Assembly: GCF_018913965.1 (NCBI RefSeq)
Contig: NZ_JAHMHG010000001.1
Location: 372,001 to 436,000 of the forward strand
From: Mycoplasma sp. CSL7491-lung
Lineage (GTDB): Bacteria; Bacillota_I; Bacilli_A; Mycoplasmatales; Metamycoplasmataceae
DNA: 64,000 nucleotides
Direction of reading: 5' to 3'
In this document: positions 23,394 to 32,775 of the stretch, piece after piece
Layout of the letters: every line of letters starts with the position of its first letter
Position numbering within the stretch: the first letter of the stretch is position 1
The notes under the pieces: generated by a model
Database searches by the model: none
The model's input: only the letters and a program-made list of their open reading frames with translations
Told to the model about the DNA's origin: nothing
Made by a program: the position numbers and the translations under genes

Positions 23394-24900
23394 GGTGACT
23401 AAAATTTGACACAAAACTCATATTGATTTTCATTGATATGAGTTTTTAATTTTAATTTATTTAATTAAAAATTATTTTGGCTTATAAACGGTTTAACATA
23501 AATTATATTTTTTATTTAATTATTTCTAAAAAGTTTGTTATTAATATTTATATTCGAATTGTTAAAATAAGTAATTATAAAATTTAATTGAATTAAATAA
23601 TTTTTTAGAAATTTAAAACCTTCTTCTTTAAATGCTTCAAACGGAGTTTTATAATCTAGATTTTTTGTAATCGTGTGAAATTCTAATAAACAAAATATTT
23701 ATTTATCTCGTTATAAACACTTAAATAATTTAGTTTTTAAAGTTTCTTAACTTTATTTTTTCTCTTTCTAAATTTGCAAATAAATATTCTGAGCCACTAT
23801 TTTCGAATGAGTTACCTTTAGCTGACATTGTTTGAATTATTTTGCTTTTTGCTAAGTAATTTTTAACATCAAGATTAGCATATTCTACACCACGATCTGT
23901 ATGAAAATATTTAGGTTTAATAGCATTATAGTATCATCAGCAGTTCTAATATCTTGTAAATTTCAATTTAAAATCATATTTGTTTCGTGATCTCTAATAA
24001 CGTGTAAGTAATAGTATTTATTTTTAATTTTTATATATTTAATATCTGTTGTCCATACTGTTTCAAATTTAAAATCAACTATATTTTTAATTTCATTATA
24101 CGCGCAAATATCCCTATATTTGTGCTCTTTTGGTCATTTTCGCTTACCTTTTATATATGCTTGTGATTTATATTTAGATGCTTCGTATGATAGTATGAAT
24201 TCATACTCTGTAATGTTATGCTTATATTCCTTAAAATGTTTTCTAAGCCTTTTATTAGTGTTAAAAAGTTTTATAAAATGATCGTATATTTTAGTCCTAC
24301 CCACTACATTTCCAATTAACTTACCTTGTCCTAAAATTCAATTTATTAACTTGATATTTACATTTCATTTCTCTTTGATTATTCTTAATCTTTGTTCATA
24401 ATAAAAAGTTGTTCTTGAAACATTTACAAAAGTCGTAAGTTTTGAAATATTAAAGTTTGAACTTGATTTCTTTTTGCATTTTATCTTTTATTATTTTTCA
24501 TAATTCATTACAATTGATTCCTTTAGCTTTAAATAATTCCTCAATAGACTCATGATATAATTCAAGTTCATCCTTATTTAGGTCGGTAATTTTAACTTTT
24601 TAGGTCTTCAAGGCCTTTCTCAACTTTTAGCTTTTAATTCATTCATACCCATATTATAACGTTTATACAACTTTTTAAGTAGTGTATAACCATAACGATC
24701 TGGTCTTCTATTTCTCTTTTGTTTTTTATCTAAATCTCAATAGCATTTATATCTTTCTTCATTATCTATTAAAATTGTATTAATGTAGTTTTTAAATCAG
24801 TTTTTTCAATAATTTTGCAATATTTAAGTTTTTGTTCAAATGTAAATTGTTTTGACATAAAAATGACACTCCTTTATTAGAGTGTCAAATTCCTTTCACC
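23394..24900 (-). mobile_element. Degenerate IS3-family insertion sequence
   Basis: About 1.5 kb bounded by imperfect inverted repeats: left GGTGACTAAAATTTGACAC (23394-23412), right complement GGTGAAAGGAATTTGACAC (24882-24900), 15 of 19 positions matching. Both ends also carry hairpins (23414-23443 and 24864-24887). The interior encodes a broken two-frame transposase on the minus strand. No clear target-site duplication was found. Its position next to the four-gene operon suggests this is an exchangeable region. Confidence 0.8.
23600..24857 (-). pseudogene. IS3-type transposase remnant (orfA and orfB), several frameshifts and stops
   Basis: Starting at ATG 24857 (MSKQFTFEQKLKYCKIIEKT), the frame is lost repeatedly. 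Recognisable pieces: orfA RRPDRYGYTLLKKLYKRYNMGMNELKAK; orfB integrase core TVWTTDIKYIKIKNKYYYLHV (first Asp), HTDRGVEYANL (second Asp), SAKGNSFENSGSEYLFANLEREK (Glu region), and C-terminal YKTPFEAFKEEG. The DDE pattern and the closing TPFEAF identify the IS3 family. The many lesions mean no active enzyme can be made. Confidence 0.85.
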
Positions 24901-24952
24901 TAACTCAAGTAAGTATCAAATTAATTTTATTCATAACGCAATAATATTGTCA

Positions 24953-26374
24953 TTAAATTTTTAAATATTGCTTAAGAATGATATAAAATTCATCTACCAA
25001 TTTTTCTTTACCTTTATCGCCGTCTATATTATTATTAAGAAAAATTATTTTCTTAGAACTCAATTTCGCTATTTTTAATCACTCTTCATTAACTTCATAC
25101 TCCTCTCGAAATTTTTTAAATAACTCCAGATTATCGAATTCTAATTTTCTTCTTGTTTTGTCTTTATCTCGAATAGCTAGTTTTCTTCATATACGAATAT
25201 TTTCTCACGGTGCTTTAACTACTATTAGTAGATCTAATTTAGGTTTATTCATTAAAAATCATTTATATCTTCTTTTTTCTTTAATTCACTTTTCTTTTTC
25301 AGATTTAGTAAATTTATTTTCCTTAATCAAAACATCAGCATGTAAAAAACTGTCTGACATATGGCGATCTAATAGTTGATGAGAATTTGTCAAATTAGAC
25401 TCAATTATTATCTTTTTTTGACTCTCGAAAAACATTTTTTCAGCATCAAAATAACTACCCTTATTAGATAAAGCTTTAATATAGTCATTATTATTTATAT
25501 TTGCATTATCTAAATATGACCTTTCATCTTTGAGTAAAATATTGTAATCTTTAAGTAATTTTTGTATTTTAGGATTATTTAATAATGTACTTTTACCAGA
25601 ACAACCAGGACCGGTTATTGCTATAATTCGCTTTTTGTTTATAAAAGTTTTTATAAATATATATAAAGATAATACTGAAAAAGATATATTTATAATAATA
25701 ACACTTCAATTCAAAATACCTATACCGGCAAAAAATATAATTGATAAAATATTTTTAATTTGCCAAATTACTCATGATGATTTCATTCCTAGAATCATCA
25801 TAACTACAGCCACTAATAAAGTTGAATCTATAGAAATAGCAATAATTTTGCCTAAAAATTTATTATTAAAATTATTTTCGAAATATAAAGATTGTTTTAT
25901 TATTTTCCCATATAAAAATGTTAAATGTGGAATTGTAAAATATAGAACTATAAAACTAATTACTCAAATTGAAACAATAAAAATCGAAGTTAGTCAATTA
26001 AAACGATATTGTTTAATTCTGTTTTTGTATTTAGTTATATATCTTAAATATATAAAAGTAGGAACACATAACCCCACATATATAATGAAGTCCGCAACTA
26101 AATTCAATGAAATAGAATAAATACCAAATAAAAATGCATTTAATATAGCAAATAAAAATGCATATTTTTTTCTCGTATAAAATCACCAAGTAGCAATAAC
26201 CCCAAAAATAGCGGAACTAGCAACTATTATTCCTAAAATTTTAACAATAACAGATACATTAGAATCTCATATAATTGTTTTGTTTTCAATAGAAAATGCA
26301 CTAAAAATAGTAATTATTAAGGTTAGTGAAATTAATAAAATTTTATCCAACTTAGTTGTTTTAATTGAATCCAT
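24953..26374 (-). CDS. PnuC-type NAD-precursor transporter fused to a P-loop kinase
   Basis: 473 residues, one frame with TGA as Trp, start ATG 26374 behind AAAGGAG. Residues ~10-240 form the membrane part with PnuC features: WDSNVSVIVKILGIIVASSAIFG, AILNAFLFGIYSISLNLVADFI, and late SSWVIWQIKNILSIIFF. Residues ~250-473 form a soluble kinase with Walker A TGPGCSGKST (K261), a DRHMSD motif (~325) and an Arg-rich lid (RIWRKLAIRDKTRRK). The kinase resembles deoxynucleoside/thymidylate or nicotinamide riboside kinases. Its fusion to PnuC makes ribosylnicotinamide phosphorylation the likely reaction, trapping the substrate on entry. Substrate is inferred. Open frames on the opposite strand are shadows. 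Confidence 0.8.
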
Positions 26375-26408
26375 GTTCTCCTTTAATAATTTGTATGTAT
26401 ATAATTTG

Positions 26409-26414
26409 ATTATA
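26409..26414 (-). promoter_or_regulatory. -10 box of the PnuC-kinase gene
   Basis: On the minus strand TATAAT lies 35 bp before the start codon and ten bases after a T16 tract. The expected -35 position falls inside that tract, and no other good -35 hexamer is seen. Confidence 0.6.
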
Positions 26415-26424
26415 CTACGCAACC

Positions 26425-26440
26425 AAAAAAAAAAAAAAAA
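26425..26440 (-). repeat. T16 homopolymer in the PnuC-kinase promoter
   Basis: Sixteen A on the plus strand, i.e. T16 on the coding strand, covering the -35 region of the PnuC-kinase gene. Such tracts slip during replication and can change promoter strength. Confidence 0.8.
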
Positions 26441-26482
26441 CACTAAAATAGTTATAATTTCGCGTTTTTTGTAATAAAAATA

Positions 26483-27390
26483 TTAAATAAAAACTAAAGG
26501 AAATACAAAACTTAAAGGATATGAAAGTAAAAAGAAATTGTTCAATAATCAAAATTTAATTGGTTTTTTATAACTATAGAACAAAAAGAGCGGTATATCT
26601 ATTAGCGAATAAATTTGAATTTCAGATATTAAATTTAAGTAGCTATAAACTACGTTTACAACAATAAAAAGTAATATTCCTAGTATTTTAAATATCAATT
26701 GGTTTTTAAAATATTTATCTATCAAAAAAGAATAATAAAACATCATAATTATTAAATATCCATAAGAATGATAATCAATTCTAAATAAGTATTTTGTGCT
26801 TGCAATGTTAGAAATACTATATTCTCCTAAAAAAAGAAAAACAAAAGTTAAAAAGTGAAAACTAAACCAATATAAATATTTTTTCTATGTAAATAAGCAC
26901 TAAATGAGCCTAAAAATAACATAAACATAATATTAAAATATCCAGGTTTTAACGATTCGTTAAATCCGTTTTTAGATAATATTAATATTCCGATTTGAAT
27001 AATGGTTCCCATAAACAAAAATCTAAAAGTGTAATATAATGGTCTTCGTGAATAATTAATTGCTATAATCGATAAAAATGCAAATATAGGAAACGCCATT
27101 CTTCCTACAATTCTTAATTCTTCAACATTTGGATAAGCAATAAGACCAACATGATCAATAAACATTGTTAAGACAGCTATCTATCTTAAAATTGTAGAAG
27201 TTAAAAAAACTCAAGATAACATTTTATATTCAAATTTAAAAATATTAAACAAAGACTCTTTAACACCTTCATTAAACTCACAAATATCAGCTGTAAACAT
27301 TTTTTTAAGGATAATCTTTAAATTCAAAATTGAATATTTTTTGACTAAGTGTTTTTTAGAATTACTAATAAATTTTAAAATATTATTCAT
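26483..27390 (-). pseudogene. TraX-like acyltransferase, broken by a stop and a frameshift
   Basis: The TraX family signature is clear: IAVLTMFIDHVG, LRIVGRMAFPIFAFL, YYTFRFL, then SISNIASTKYLF...DYHSYGYLIIM and SLIDIPLFLFYSYKKPIKFWLLNNFFLLSYPL. Two lesions divide it. TAG at 27181-27183 separates an N-terminal piece starting at ATG 27390 from the body. A one-base loss in a T5 run near 26852-26856 moves the last third into another frame; adding one T restores a continuous reading (FTFLTFVFLFLGEYS). Either a dead gene or a slippage-variable one with an additional mutation. Members are multi-pass membrane acyltransferases. Confidence 0.75.
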
Positions 27391-27443
27391 ATTAGCTAAT
27401 TATAGTTTAAAAATAAAGTAATTTAGGTAAAAAGAACTTAAAA

Positions 27444-27466
27444 ATGACACTTTGATAAGTGTCATT
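27444..27466 (-). terminator. Hairpin downstream of the discoidin-only protein gene
   Basis: ATGACACTT / AAGTGTCAT perfect stem with a TGAT loop, 12 bp beyond the stop codon of the minus-strand gene. Confidence 0.7.
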
Positions 27467-27477
27467 AGAATAATGAG

Positions 27478-28407
27478 TTATTTAGATCTTTTTGCAGTAA
27501 ACTCATTAATGATAATACCTTTTTTATCATCTTTTATATTCATTTTGATTCTAACAGCATAAGCCTGCACCTTTTTAAAGTCAAAAACTACTTTATCTTG
27601 ATTATCTGAAAATTTAGTTAAACTTGGGTTATCTATAAGTTCAACATTCTTTCAATTATTATCATCTAATAATTTTGAACCAGTTCAATCTTCAGCATGT
27701 CATCATCCACTTTTTAGGTCTGAATCATCTATATTGATTGGATAATATTGTAATTCTCAATCTGTTTTAGGTAAATCAGATTGAAAATCTCTACCAAAGA
27801 TAATTTCAACTCTATCAATCATTTCTTCTTTTCTAGTTTTGTCCGAACCAAATATAATTCCAACTCAATCTTTTTTACTTCTTTTTACATTTTGTCAATT
27901 AGATCATCTATTATTGTAAGTAGTATTATTATCATTTAAAAGAAATTCTTTATCAATAGATCCTGTCGACTTATTTGTGAAACTTGCAATAGAAGCAGGG
28001 TAACCAAGTTTATTTGCAATTTTATATGACTTAAATTCTACATCAAATAAATCATCTTTTCTATTTGGTTGTTTTTGTTCGAGATTACTCATTTCAAATT
28101 TAGCTTGTGTTGATGTGTTTTGACTCTCTTCTTGATTATTCTTATTCTCTATTTTATTTTCAATGACTCTTTCGTTTTTGGTTTTATTTGTAATATTTGG
28201 TTGTTCTTTTTTAGACTCTATATTTTTTTGATTTGAACTATTCTTTTTTAAATTATTATTAGATTGTATTTTTCTCTCTTGTTCTATATTTTTTGCTTCT
28301 TGTTTAGGTTTAGAACTCCTTGTTCCTAAAGCGGAACCAATTATGATGCTTGTTAAAGCTAAAGTTGTTCCACTTAATATTCAAAAATATTTTTTATTAA
28401 ATTTCAT
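27478..28407 (-). CDS. Membrane-anchored discoidin (F5/8C) carbohydrate-binding protein
   Basis: 309 residues with TGA as Trp; start ATG 28407 behind AAGGAG. N-terminal anchor helix (YFWILSGTTLALTSIIIGSAL), no lipobox. A Lys/Glu/Asn-rich linker (about 30-95) leads to one galactose-binding-like module (about 125-309). Its pattern is that of modules attached to bacterial glycosidases: YPASIASFTN, NRWSNWQN, DWVGIIFG, RVEIIFGRDF, WELQYYP, VVFDFKKVQAYAVRIKM. There is no catalytic domain, so it may be a glycan-binding adhesin or scaffold complementing the glycosidases elsewhere in the window. Confidence 0.75.
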
Positions 28408-28536
28408 ATTTTAATGTCTCCTTAGTTTTTTACATTTTATTTTTGTAAAATTATATATTCAAAAAACAAAAACGTAAAAAAATATTAAAGAAATAATTTA
28501 TGAAAATTAAGACTATAAGCAAGTATTATTAAATAA

Positions 28537-28574
28537 TAAAAAATAGACTAACAAAATTAAATTAGTCTATTTTT
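28537..28574 (-). terminator. Terminator after gpmI
   Basis: AAAATAGACTAA / TTAGTCTATTTT stem with an A/T loop and flanking T-run, directly downstream of the gpmI stop codon. Confidence 0.8.
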
Positions 28575-28576
28575 AT

Positions 28577-30082
28577 TTATTTAATTAATAAAGATTCTTG
28601 ATCCATTTCGACAGGTTTATCTACGCCAATATAATCTAAAACTGTCGGTGCTACATTTGCTAAAATACCATCTTTTAATTTAAGTGATTTATCTGTTGTA
28701 ATCAACATAACCGGACTACTTGTGTGTTTTGTTGCTGGTTTATTATTTTGATCTTCTGTAATTTCAGCATTACCATGATCCGCTGTAATAAATACAGTCA
28801 CATTATTTGCCTCTGCTCAATCCACAACTCTCTTAATTTGTGAATCTAAAAATGAAACTGCTTCTATTGTAGATTTTAAATTACCTGTGTGACCTACCAT
28901 ATCAGGGTTTGCGTAATTCATAATTGTAACATCATAATTTAATGCGTTAGCCAACAATTCATCTGTAATTTTTTCAGCAGACATATGTGGAGCATCTGCA
29001 TATGATTCAACTTTAAGAGAATCAACCATTATACGTTTTGAATTTTTAAATTCAATATCATTTCCACCATCCATAAAATATGTAACATGAGCATATTTTT
29101 GAGTTTCGGCTAATCTTAATTGACTTTTTCCGGCTAATTCTAAAACTCTACCAATAGGCATACTTACTTCCATTTCATCAAAAGCTATAATTGTGTTAAT
29201 TCCTTCATATTTCATCATTGAAGCAAATTTATTAATTTTAACTTGGTGAGTTGCTTTAAAATCATATAAAGATGAATTAACGAATAAATGTGTAAGTTGT
29301 CTTGCACGGTCAGGACGGAAGTTAAAGAAAATAATTGAATCACCATCTTTAACAAAAGATTCTTTGCTTAAGTTAGAATTTATTGATGGAACAAAAAATT
29401 CATCACTGATTTCTGAAGCATATTGTTTATCGACAAATTCTAAAATATTATCAAATTTTGAATCTGCATTTCCTAAAAGCGCGTCGTACGCTTTTTCAAC
29501 TCTATCAAACATAGAATCACGATCCATTGCATAAAATCTTCCTGAAATAGAAGCTATATTATAACCAAATTTGTCAGTTAATTCCAATAATTTTGTTAAA
29601 GATTCTTTAATTGAACGAGGTGCAACATCTCTACCATCTCCAAAAACGTGAACAGAAACTTTTTTTAATCCAAATTCATGTGCGGCTTCTAACAATTTGA
29701 ATAAATGATCTTCTAATGAGTGGACACCTCCAGGTGATAAAAGGCCCATTAAATGTAATGTTGAATCGTTCTCCTTAACATCATTAAATACTTTAACAAA
29801 CTGTTTGTTTGTTTTATATGTACCTTCATTTAAAGCTTTCTTGATAAGTGATAATCCAGTATAAACAATTGTACCGGCACCAATATTTAAATGTCCAACT
29901 TCTGAATTACCCATTTGTCCTTCAGGTAACCCGACATATTGACCTGATGCTTGTATCAATGAATTTGGATAATTTTTAAATAAGTTATCAAAAGTAGGTG
30001 TATTTGCTAATGCGAAACCATTTCCTTGTGTTTCTTTTCTTAAACCTAAACCATCAATAACGATTAATACTACTTTTTTCAT
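28577..30082 (-). CDS. gpmI: 2,3-bisphosphoglycerate-independent phosphoglycerate mutase
   Basis: 501 residues with one TGA read as Trp (RVVDWAEAN). Interconverts 3- and 2-phosphoglycerate in glycolysis, the main energy route of non-arginine-dependent mycoplasmas. Metal and catalytic motifs: LIVIDGLGLR (D10), MGNSEVGHLNIGAG with the phospho-acceptor S60, HVFGDGRDVAPRS, SISGRFYAMDRD, FFNFRPDRARQLT, and C-terminal ITADHGNAE. Length is typical of the family (~505-515). Divergent from ligA across a 414-bp gap. Confidence 0.97.
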
Positions 30083-30496
30083 ATTACTCCTTAAATATAA
30101 ATATTTTTATTAATTATATAATATATAGTTTTTTACTTAAAAAAAATAATAAATTTTGTTTGCATAAAATAATTATATTAACCAAAAATAAAACCAACTA
30201 GTTAAAATTATTTATGTGTTGTAAATATTCCATAAAATTATTAATAAGGTTATCTTTCTTCACACACTCCTTTAATGTATTATTCTATTGTTTGTTATTT
30301 ATTTTAGTAAATTAAAATCATGAAAATTTTAAAATTAAATATTTTATGTGATTATGTTTAAAAAAATATTTCTTATATTTATAACACACTAATATAAAGT
30401 GTATGTAGGCTGCACTTTATATTTTTATTTTCAAAAAATAATAAAAATAATATTTAATATATAATTTAAATATTAAACAATATTAGAGGTAAGCCA
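30083..30496. other. gpmI-ligA divergent intergenic region with an unexplained hairpin
   Basis: 414 bp without a gene. AT-rich promoter sequence lies at each end. At 30391-30428 stands a stem (AATATAAAGTG / CACTTTATATT) followed by TTTATTTT on the plus strand, shaped like an intrinsic terminator although no gene lies upstream on that strand. A short non-coding transcript or an attenuator before ligA would explain it. Confidence 0.5.
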
Positions 30497-32494
30497 ATGA
30501 AAGAGAATAAAAAAATTCAATTAAAAATTGAGCAATTAGTTAAAAAAATTAATAAATGAAATTATGAATATTTCCAACTCAACGAACCAAGTGTAGAAGA
30601 TTTAGTTTATGATAAAAATTTACAAGAATTAATTTTATTAGAAAAACAATATCCTCAGTATATTTTAGAAAATTCTCCTACACTCAATTTAGGTTCCTAC
30701 GCAAGTAATAAATTTAGTAAATTTGTTCACAAAAACCCTATGTTATCTTTAGAAAAAGCTTATTCTGAAAATGATTTGTTGAGATATTATAATAATTTAA
30801 ACAAATCATTAAATAATCCAAAAATCAATTTTTGTTTAGAACCGAAAATTGACGGATTATCTATTTCTTTGCACTACTCTAGAGGTAAATTAATTAGAGC
30901 TATAACACGTGGTGATGGAACTGAAGGTGAAGATGTTACTGAAAATGTTATACAAATAGAAGGTGTTCCGCTTTCATTGAATCAGGACATTGATTTAGAG
31001 GTTCGCGGAGAAATTTACATGTCTAAATCAACATATAATAAGTTGAACGAAGAATTCATTAAAAATAATAAAAAGATTTTTGCAAACCCTAGAAATGCAG
31101 CCTCAGGTACACTTAGACAACTAGATAAAAATGTTGTTAAAGAACGTAATTTATCTATTATTTTATACGACTTAGTAAATGCTCAAGATTATAATATAGA
31201 TTTACAGTCTTCTGTAAAAAAATTTTTAGACAATTTAGGTTTTCCTACTAATAAGAATATCATGGTAGCTGACTCTTTTGAACAATTAATTGAACTTGTA
31301 GAAAACTTTAGAGAACTAAAAAATGAATTTGAGTTCGATTGTGATGGTTATGTTATTAAATTAAATCAAATTAAATATTGAGAACAACTTGGAAAAACTT
31401 CTAAATTTCCTAAATATGCTATAGCTTTTAAATATGAAACACAGGAAGCTACAAGTATCATTAAAAATATAACCGCCTCTGTTGGGAGAACCGGAAAAAT
31501 AACTTATATAGCTAATTTTGATGAAGTTAATTTAAATCAAACAAACGTTAATAATGCTACTATGCACAATTATGAATACATAAGAAATTTAAATGTAAAT
31601 ATCGGGGATCAAATCACAATTATTAAGTCAGGAGAAATTATTCCAAAAGTAATTGGTTTAAATAAAAAAAATACAAACGGTGTTTTTAGTAAAATATTAA
31701 ATTGTCCTTCTTGTGGCAATCTTTTAGTAGAAAAAGAAGGTTTTGTTGATCAATTTTGTGTAAATCAAAATTGTGAGGAACAAATAATAAAAAAATTAAT
31801 TCATTTTGTATCTAAAAAATCTATGAATATTGAAACATTAGGCGAAAAAAATATACGTTTATTTTACGATTTAGGCTACGTAAAAAACATTAAAGATATA
31901 TATAATTTAAAAAAATATGCTAAAGAAATAAATCAAATACCAGGTTTTAAATCGAAAACAAATAAAAAACTTAATAATATTTTAAATTCAATCGAAGTAT
32001 CAAAAACTACTAAACTTTTTAAAGCACTATTTTCTATTGGGATACCAAATATAGGAATTCAAGTAGCGCAACTAATAACTAATGACATATCAAAATTAAC
32101 GGATTTATTCAATATAAATTTAGAAAAATTAACACAAATAAACACAATAGGTGAAATTATTACTCAAAGTATTGGAGAATACATAAAAATAGATGATAAC
32201 AGAAATCTTTTAGAATTTTTAGATAGTATTTTAATTTATGAACAAGAAGTTCAAGATTCAAATATACTAGACAATTTAAACTTTGTAATAACAGGAACAT
32301 TAAGTAAAAGTAGAGAATATTTTAAAGAAATGATTGAAAAAAATGGCGGCAAAATTAGCTCGTCAGTTTCTTCGAAAACTACATATTTACTTTACGGTGA
32401 AAATCCGGGTTCTAAATATGAAAAGGCTTTGAAATTAAATGTTAAGTTATTAACTGAAGAAGATTTTAAAAAATTAATAAAAATAGGCTTGTAA
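30497..32494 (+). CDS. ligA: NAD-dependent DNA ligase
   Basis: 665 residues with two TGA read as Trp; start ATG 30497 behind AGAGG. Joins nicks in replication and repair using NAD. Adenylation motif EPKIDG with K117, then EVRGEIYM, NPRNAASGTLRQLD and CDGYVIKLN. Zinc-binding Cys at 403, 406, 421 and 426, helix-hairpin-helix region (IPGFKSKTNKKLNNIL, FSIGIPNIGIQVAQ), C-terminal BRCT domain (FVITGTLSKSREYF...). Length is normal for bacterial LigA. Confidence 0.97.
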
Positions 32495-32512
32495 AAATGT
32501 CTATTTTTATTT
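32478..32512 (+). terminator. Terminator overlapping the end of ligA
   Basis: AAAAATAG / CTATTTTT stem around the ligA stop codon followed by ATTTTA. A second similar A/T hairpin follows at about 32565-32605. Confidence 0.55.
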
Positions 32513-32775
32513 TAGTGAATGAATAAAATATGCTCTTTTTTATTATTAAAACCAAAAGATTCTATTTTTATTAATAAAAAAGTTTAAAAATAGGCTTTTT
32601 TAAAATGTTTTTTAGCAAATTAGATGCATATACAATTCATAAATATGAGAATGAAAATATCTTTATGCATATAAAATGCATTAACATTATGCTAGATATT
32701 AATTTGATTTAATTAATATGTATTAATATAATTAATGCAAACATGTAATTTAAATTTACAAATGAGGTAATAAAA

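Noticed and set aside
25158-26120. Open frames on the plus strand opposite the PnuC-kinase gene
   Set aside because: The minus-strand frame is continuous from ATG 26374 to 24953 with PnuC and Walker A motifs; the plus frames have no ribosome sites and basic, odd composition.
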